Source: JBCBWG01 sp038523925
Lineage (GTDB): Bacteria; Pseudomonadota; Alphaproteobacteria; Rhizobiales; Hyphomicrobiaceae
Assembly (NCBI GenBank): GCA_038523925.1
Contig: JBCBIY010000007.1
Location: 86,013 to 150,012 of the forward strand
Length of the DNA: 64,000 bases
Direction: 5' to 3'
Under the pieces are notes generated by a model. The model was not told where the DNA came from and did not search any database. It worked only from the letters and a program-made list of their open reading frames with translations. Shown one piece after another: positions 59,759-64,000 of the stretch. A program made the translations under genes and the position numbers. The number at the start of each line of letters is the position of its first letter. Position 1 is the first letter of the stretch.

Positions 59759-62056
59759 GTGTCCCAGAACACAGACGTCAATCCGGCCGACCTCGAAATC
59801 ACAGACGAGCTGATTGCCGAGCGGCGCGCGGAAGAGCCCGGCCAAACGCCGGAGACGATGACGTCCTGGCAGCGCCCGATTACAGCCGCGATCGACGTCC
59901 TAAACCTTTGGGTCGGACGCATCGTTTGTCTGCTGCTGGTGCCGGTGATCGGCATCATGGTCTATGAGGTCGTGGCTGCCAAAGCATTCACGGCGCCAAC
60001 GCTCTGGGTCTACGACGTCAGCCGCATGCTCGCCGGCGTCATCTTCATGCTCGGTGCCGGCTACGCGTTGCTGCGCGGCGTGCACATTCGCGCAGACTTC
60101 CTCTATCGCAACTGGTCGCCGCAAACGCAGGCGACAGTCGACGCGCTCCTCTACCTCGCCTTCTATTTCCCGGCGATGCTCTTCTTCTTCTGGAGCGCGA
60201 CGGAGTACACGGCCAAAGCGTTCGCGATCCGTGACATTTTCGATCCGGAGAGCTGGGCGCGCGCCAACGACTACTCGGCCTGGGAGCGCGCAAGCGATTC
60301 CACCTGGGCGCCCATTCTCGGCCCCGCCCGCCTCGCCATGCCGGTCGGCGCACTCCTGCTGCTGCTCCAGGGCATCCCCGAACTCTTTCGCGCGTTCAAC
60401 GACATGGGCAAGGCGCGCGAGAGGTGGTTCGTGCGCTTCTTGCCGGTCTATCTGATCGCGCTTGCCGTCATCTTTATCGCGACGTTCTTCCCAAACACCA
60501 TAGCGCTTGGCGCCGTCTGGAACGAAGCGATGGCGAGCGCGGGGCTCACCGGCTTCGATAAGCCGACCGTCGGCCTCTACATGATCGGCGCAATGCTGTT
60601 TGCGATCTTCGTTGGGTTCCCGATCTCGTTTACGCTGATCTTCCTCTCGTTCGTCTTCGCCGCCTGGGGCATTTCGCCGAAGCTCGGCTTCTTCCTACAA
60701 ACGCTGAAATTCAACGAGACGATGCTGGATGATCAGCTCGTCGCCGTCCCGCTATTCGTCTTCATGGGCATCCTCATGGAGAAGGCAGGCCTGATGGAGC
60801 GGCTGTTCAACTCCATCCAGTTGATGATGTCGCGCACACGCGGCGCGCTGTTCATTGCCGTCCTGTTCGTCTCGACGATCTTTGCAGCCGCGACCGGTAT
60901 CGTCGGCGCATCGGTGACGATCCTCGGCATTATGGCCGCGAAGACAATGAACCGGTCGGGCTATGACGTGCGCATGGCAGCCGGTTCGATCACCGCAGGC
61001 GGAACGCTCGGCATTCTCATTCCGCCGTCGATCATGTTGGTCGTGATGGGCCCCGTGCTCGAAGTCCCCGTCACCGACCTGTTCGCCGCCGCCATCATCC
61101 CGGGCATCCTGCTTGCCGGGCTCTACGTCGTCTATGCCGTCGTGCGCTGCTGGCTCAACCCAAGCCTCGGCCCGATCCTGCCAGAAGACGAGCAGCCAAA
61201 GACCTCTCCGTACTACACGCTTGAGTTCACGCTTGTGATGCTCGGCCTTGGCACACTCTTCTATCTGATGTTCACCAACCTCATCGCAGCCGTCATCTGG
61301 CTCGGTGCGATGGTCGCCATCTACTATGGCTCGCGCGCCATCAAGCCTGGCGGCTTCTACTTCGCCGACCTTTGGTATGAATTCTTCATGGGGCTCGTCC
61401 CGCCGACGATCCTGATTGCGTTTGCGCTCGGCTCGATCCTGCTTGGCTGGGCAACGCCTGCGGAGGCGGCGGCCTGCGGCGCGTTCGGCGCGATCCTGCT
61501 CAGCGCCATGTACTGGAAGCTGTCGCCATCGAGCTTCTATGATTCGCTCATCAAGACGCTCGAGATCACCGTCCTGATTATGTTCCTGGTCGCGGCATCG
61601 AACTTCTTCGGCGCTGTGTTCTCAGCTCTCGGCACGCCAAAGATGCTGACCGAGCTTCTGCTGACGATGGATCTGTCGCCGGTGATCATCCTGATCGCGA
61701 TCATGGCACTCATCTTCCTGCTGGGCTGGCCGCTCGAATGGGTGCCGATCGTCCTCATCATCGTGCCCATCCTACTGCCCGTGGTCGAGACGATGGGCGG
61801 TCCGTTCGGGCTTGAACGCGAGCAGCTCCTGACGTGGTTCGCAATCCTGGTCGCGGTGAACTTGCAGACGGCGTGGCTCTCCCCGCCCGTTGCGCTCTCC
61901 GCCTACTTCCTGAAGGGCGTCGTGCCTGAGTGGGATCTGAAGGACATCTACATCGGCATGATGCAGTTCATGCTGATCCAGCTCACGGGCCTCGCGCTGA
62001 TCTTCATTTTCCCGCAAATCGCACTTTGGTTGCCGCGCTACATCTACGGGGGATAA
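59759..62056 (+). CDS. Fused TRAP transporter permease (DctQM), 765 aa
   Basis: This protein combines both TRAP membrane subunits. After a soluble N-terminus of about 40 residues, residues 45-235 carry the DctQ-type four-helix unit (VHIRADFLYRNW is its signature). From about 250 to the end is the DctM-type permease, with FVGFPISFTLIF, TGIVGASVTILGI, GTLGILIPPSIMLVVMGP and GWATPAEAAACGAFGA in the two inverted halves. The start is GTG at 59759. Fusions of this kind are well known in TRAP systems. It is followed by about 80 bases and the arsR operon. Confidence 0.95.
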   Translation: MSQNTDVNPADLEITDELIAERRAEEPGQTPETMTSWQRPITAAIDVLNLWVGRIVCLLLVPVIGIMVYEVVAAKAFTAPTLWVYDVSRMLAGVIFMLGAGYALLRGVHIRADFLYRNWSPQTQATVDALLYLAFYFPAMLFFFWSATEYTAKAFAIRDIFDPESWARANDYSAWERASDSTWAPILGPARLAMPVGALLLLLQGIPELFRAFNDMGKARERWFVRFLPVYLIALAVIFIATFFPNTIALGAVWNEAMASAGLTGFDKPTVGLYMIGAMLFAIFVGFPISFTLIFLSFVFAAWGISPKLGFFLQTLKFNETMLDDQLVAVPLFVFMGILMEKAGLMERLFNSIQLMMSRTRGALFIAVLFVSTIFAAATGIVGASVTILGIMAAKTMNRSGYDVRMAAGSITAGGTLGILIPPSIMLVVMGPVLEVPVTDLFAAAIIPGILLAGLYVVYAVVRCWLNPSLGPILPEDEQPKTSPYYTLEFTLVMLGLGTLFYLMFTNLIAAVIWLGAMVAIYYGSRAIKPGGFYFADLWYEFFMGLVPPTILIAFALGSILLGWATPAEAAACGAFGAILLSAMYWKLSPSSFYDSLIKTLEITVLIMFLVAASNFFGAVFSALGTPKMLTELLLTMDLSPVIILIAIMALIFLLGWPLEWVPIVLIIVPILLPVVETMGGPFGLEREQLLTWFAILVAVNLQTAWLSPPVALSAYFLKGVVPEWDLKDIYIGMMQFMLIQLTGLALIFIFPQIALWLPRYIYGG

Positions 62057-62072
62057 CGCAGCTGCCGCGCCC

Positions 62073-62115
62073 TTGACATTGCCGCGAACTCCAATATTTC
62101 TAGAACTATAGAAAT
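62073..62115 (+). promoter_or_regulatory. Promoter and ArsR-type operator of the regulator-permease operon
   Basis: TTGACA at 62073-62078 is a good -35, and TATTTC at 62095-62100 a possible -10 with 16-base spacing. Over the -10 and start site lies an inverted repeat: ATTTCTA at 62096-62102 and TAGAAAT at 62109-62115 with a six-base centre. ArsR/SmtB repressors bind such A/T-rich palindromes and leave when metal or oxidant binds. The regulator gene starts 23 bases further on, after GGAGG. Confidence 0.7.
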
Positions 62116-62138
62116 TTTTGGATCAGGAGGCCACCGCG

Positions 62139-62564
62139 ATGTCATCGCGCGCCCGCGCTGCAGCCCTCGGCAGCCAAGCTGACACCCACATGTCGCGCGA
62201 AGAGGCCGCGCAGGCGTTCGCGGCAATCGGGTCGGAAACGCGCCTCGACGTGCTGCGCGCGCTTGTTCGCGCCGGGCCTCAGGGCCTCTCCGTCGGCCAA
62301 ATCCAGGAGCGGCTTGACGTCGCCGCGTCGACGCTCACCCATCACCTGAAGTTTCTGTCTGCCGCCGGCCTCATCCGCGCAACCAAGACCGGCCGCACGA
62401 TCACCAACTGCGCCGCCTACGACCGGCTCGACCAGCTCGCAAGGTTCCTCATGAGCGAGTGCTGCTCTGAGGCGCATGCAGCCCACAGCGCGGAGCATGC
62501 GCACGCGGTCTCGGCGACCAAGGCGCCCGCAAAGGCAAAGCCAAAATCCGGAGCCGTCCAATGA
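62139..62564 (+). CDS. ArsR family transcriptional regulator
   Basis: The 141-residue protein has a winged helix-turn-helix typical of ArsR/SmtB regulators (SETRLDVLRALVRAG, SVGQIQERLDVAASTLTHHL, AAGLIRATKTGR). It carries a Cys pair in LMSECCSEAHAAH near residue 113, placed where some ArsR proteins bind As(III) or other soft ligands. The His/Ala-rich C-terminal tail is unusual and might add metal ligands. The ATG at 62139, 8 bases after AGGAGG, is preferred to a TTG seven codons upstream. It overlaps the permease gene by ATGA, so it most likely controls that gene and itself. Confidence 0.92.
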   Translation: MSSRARAAALGSQADTHMSREEAAQAFAAIGSETRLDVLRALVRAGPQGLSVGQIQERLDVAASTLTHHLKFLSAAGLIRATKTGRTITNCAAYDRLDQLARFLMSECCSEAHAAHSAEHAHAVSATKAPAKAKPKSGAVQ

Positions 62565-63595
62565 CTGATCTCGTCATCCGCGGCCTCGACGAAGCCCGCA
62601 ACCGCCTCTCGCAAGTCAGCAATGTCTGGCTGTTGATCCTCCTGATCCCGCTCGGCGTCTGGGCCTTTGATCCTGCACAAGCGGTCCCCGTCATCGAGAA
62701 AGCGATTGCATCGTTCCTGCACACGCTGCCCTTCATCGTCTTTGCCGTCCTGCTCGCCTCGTATCTGAAGGCCGCCGGCGCCGAGACGCTTATCGCCCGC
62801 GTCTTCGAAGGCCGCCAAACGCGCATGATCTTCTTGGCCGCGCTCATCGGCGGGCTCGCGCCGTTCTGTTCTTGTGAAGTCATCCCGTTTGTTGCGGGCC
62901 TGCTCGCCGTCGGCGTGCCGCTGTCGGCGATCATGGCGTTCTGGCTGTCTTCACCGCTGATGGATCCGGCGCAGTTGCTCATCACAGCAAGCGCGCTTGG
63001 ATGGGAGTTTGCTCTGGCCAAGGCTGCCGGCGCCGTCGCGATCGGCCTCCTGGGCGGCTTTGCGGTCCGCGCGTTCGCAAGCGCGCCCGTGTTCGCCGAT
63101 CCTGCAAGGCCGCGCGAGGCTGGCGGCTCCTGCTGCAAGAAGCAGCCGTTCAGCGGCGCGCCCGTCTGGCGCTTCTGGAGCGAGGCTGAACGGCGCGAGG
63201 CGTTCCAGAGCGAGGCCATCTTGAACATGGTGTTTCTCACCAAGTGGCTGATGCTCGCCTACCTGCTCGAAGCGCTGCTCGTCACGTACATCCCCGCCGA
63301 ATTCATCGCACGTTATGTTGGTGGCGACGGCGTCGTCCCGGTCGTAACCGCAGCAGTCGTTGCGCTGCCCGCCTACCTCAATGGCTACGCCGCCGTGCCT
63401 CTGGTCGACGGCCTGATGCAGCAGGGCATGAGCCCGGGCGCCGCGATGGCCTTCCTCATGGCCGGCGCCGTCTCATGTATCCCGGCCATGGCGGGCGTCT
63501 ATTCGCTGGTCAAGTTCCGCGTCTTCGCCGCCTACGTCCTCCTCGGCCTCGGCGGCTCCATGCTTATCGGGCTTGCTTACTCGGCAATCGCGTAA
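62561..63595 (+). CDS. DUF318/ArsP family permease
   Basis: This 344-residue polytopic protein belongs to the permease family of ArsP, the efflux carrier for methylarsenite and related organoarsenicals. The diagnostic repeat signatures are FCSCEVIPFVAGLLAVGVPLS, with the Cys pair near residue 105, and its second-half counterpart AYLNGYAAVPLVDGLMQQGMSPG. A Cys pair also lies in the central loop (AGGSCCKKQ). At least eight membrane helices are visible. With its ArsR partner, soft-metalloid export is the best guess, but thiol or other substrates are known for the wider family. Confidence 0.87.
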   Translation: MTDLVIRGLDEARNRLSQVSNVWLLILLIPLGVWAFDPAQAVPVIEKAIASFLHTLPFIVFAVLLASYLKAAGAETLIARVFEGRQTRMIFLAALIGGLAPFCSCEVIPFVAGLLAVGVPLSAIMAFWLSSPLMDPAQLLITASALGWEFALAKAAGAVAIGLLGGFAVRAFASAPVFADPARPREAGGSCCKKQPFSGAPVWRFWSEAERREAFQSEAILNMVFLTKWLMLAYLLEALLVTYIPAEFIARYVGGDGVVPVVTAAVVALPAYLNGYAAVPLVDGLMQQGMSPGAAMAFLMAGAVSCIPAMAGVYSLVKFRVFAAYVLLGLGGSMLIGLAYSAIA

Positions 63596-63605
63596 GCGTT
63601 ATTTG

Positions 63606-63717
63606 TTGGTCCAATCTGCGCAAGCTTGGTTGGCACACGAGTCCGACCGCCACTCGCTGCGGCGCGCTGCGCTGGCGATGCCAGCTTCGTGCGCCTCGCT
63701 CTGGTCTTCGCGGGGCT
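63606..63717. repeat. Structured 112-bp direct repeat, copy 1
   Basis: Imperfect direct repeat with copy 2 at 63764-63878. Both start TTGGTCCAA and share CGAGTCCGAC, GCCACTCGCTG, GGCGCGCT, GCCAGCTTCGTGCGCCTCGC and CTTCGCGGGGCT. In copy 1 the first part can fold as CCAA and GC with GC and TTGG around a GCAA loop with a bulge. No coding character is seen in any frame that fits both copies. Confidence 0.8.
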
Positions 63718-63735
63718 AGCGGGTGGCTGCCGTGG

Positions 63736-63765
63736 GCGCGGTGGGTGTCGGCGCGCTTTTTTTTT
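63736..63765 (+). terminator. Weak terminator-like stem with a nine-T run
   Basis: GCGCG at 63736-63740 can pair with CGCGC at 63752-63756 and is followed by nine consecutive T. The stem is only five base pairs and the loop 11 bases, so this is a weak candidate for ending the arsR-permease transcript about 140 bases after the stop. The T-run also marks the left edge of repeat copy 2. Confidence 0.4.
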
Positions 63766-63878
63766 GGTCCAACAGGGCAGCAGCCCTGTTGGCACGCGAG
63801 TCCGACTGCCACTCGCTGTGGCGCGCTATGCTGGCCGTTGGCCAGCTTCGTGCGCCTCGCTCTGTTCTTCGCGGGGCT
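63764..63878. repeat. Structured 115-bp direct repeat, copy 2
   Basis: Second copy of the repeat at 63606-63717. Its first part forms a perfect ten-base stem, CCAACAGGGC at 63769-63778 with GCCCTGTTGG at 63783-63792, around the loop AGCA. The stem differs in sequence from that of copy 1 but occupies the same place and has the same closing CCAA/TTGG, so structure seems to be kept. It could be a member of a genome-wide intergenic repeat family. Confidence 0.8.
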
Positions 63879-64000
63879 GACGGCAGCCACAACAATTTCC
63901 AGAGCGTGAGCAGCGCGCAAGGAGCTGGCCGTCGGGCCAGCGGATCGCGCGGTGCGGTTAGTCGCGGATTCGAAGCGCCGTCGAGCGGCAGCGTGGACGG
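63879..64000. other. Uncalled right edge of the window
   Basis: The last 122 bases are GC-rich with no convincing start, stop or ribosome site. A short inverted repeat occurs (CTGGCCGTCGGGCCAG at about 63923). A gene running into the next region cannot be excluded. Confidence 0.35.

Noticed and set aside
63579..63625. tRNA or attachment-site-like sequence after the permease
   Set aside because: No cloverleaf can be drawn and there is no integrase gene; the stretch is part of the structured direct repeat.
63564..63920. 118-residue open frame over the terminal repeats (and short frames on the plus strand)
   Set aside because: Its protein is Arg/Pro-rich, overlaps the permease end, and merely reflects the direct repeat; the shared blocks are out of frame with each other in some readings.

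Overview
The window is GC-rich alphaproteobacterial chromosome, most likely from the Hyphomicrobiales/Rhizobiales or a near relative. Supporting evidence is a DUF1476 (F1-ATPase zeta-type) gene, DUF1489, a GAAC-N7-GAAC SOS box in front of an imuA-imuB-dnaE2 cassette, purC-purS-purQ order, aerobic cobaltochelatase cobN, and several TRAP transporters. There are no rRNA or tRNA genes, insertion sequences, phage genes or CRISPR arrays. Coding density is high, and many genes overlap by ATGA.

Layout. 0-7.3 kb: a P1-family peptidase, a DadA-like oxidoreductase, purine synthesis (purB, purC, purS, purQ, without purL) and the zeta-type ATPase inhibitor. 7.3-13.5 kb (minus strand): a methylcrotonyl-CoA carboxylase-type operon (mccB, a secreted unknown, mccA, DUF1489) behind a DUF4403 lipoprotein. 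13.7-17.2 kb: a double-thioredoxin-fold glutaredoxin, a rhodanese, a remarkable 31-residue-repeat protein with a tail-fibre-like C-terminus, and a basic membrane protein. 17.5-22.4 kb: a TRAP transporter with two tandem paralogous binding proteins. 22.6-25.2 kb: a YcjX/YcjF-type pair. 25.2-31.3 kb: the SOS mutasome. 31.3-39.1 kb: gamma-glutamyltransferase, a ThiO-like oxidase, an acyl-CoA dehydrogenase homologue lacking both usual catalytic glutamates and divergent from a LysR regulator, ispG and a lytic transglycosylase. 39.5-42.9 kb: an 1131-residue multi-domain membrane protein that I cannot assign.

43.8-57.9 kb is a cobalamin island. On the plus strand cobT-cobC-cobS-cobD-cbiB build and attach the nucleotide loop. 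Converging on the minus strand is hupE-cobW-DUF1289-cobN-cobO-cobQ, headed by a clear cobalamin riboswitch. Between the aptamer and hupE lies a hairpin that buries a Shine-Dalgarno in front of a TTG start. cobP/cobU lies divergently beyond the riboswitch. The set covers cobalt uptake and delivery, cobalt insertion, adenosylation, amidation and late assembly; the corrin-ring methylation genes are not in the window.

57.9-64 kb: a bactofilin, a second TRAP system (binding protein plus fused DctQM), an ArsR regulator with a palindromic operator and an ArsP/DUF318 permease, and finally two imperfect copies of a structured ~115-bp non-coding repeat.

The strongest candidates for undescribed biology are the 31-residue-repeat protein, the 1131-residue coiled-coil membrane protein, the base-less acyl-CoA dehydrogenase homologue, and the DUF1289 fusion protein inside the cobalamin operon.
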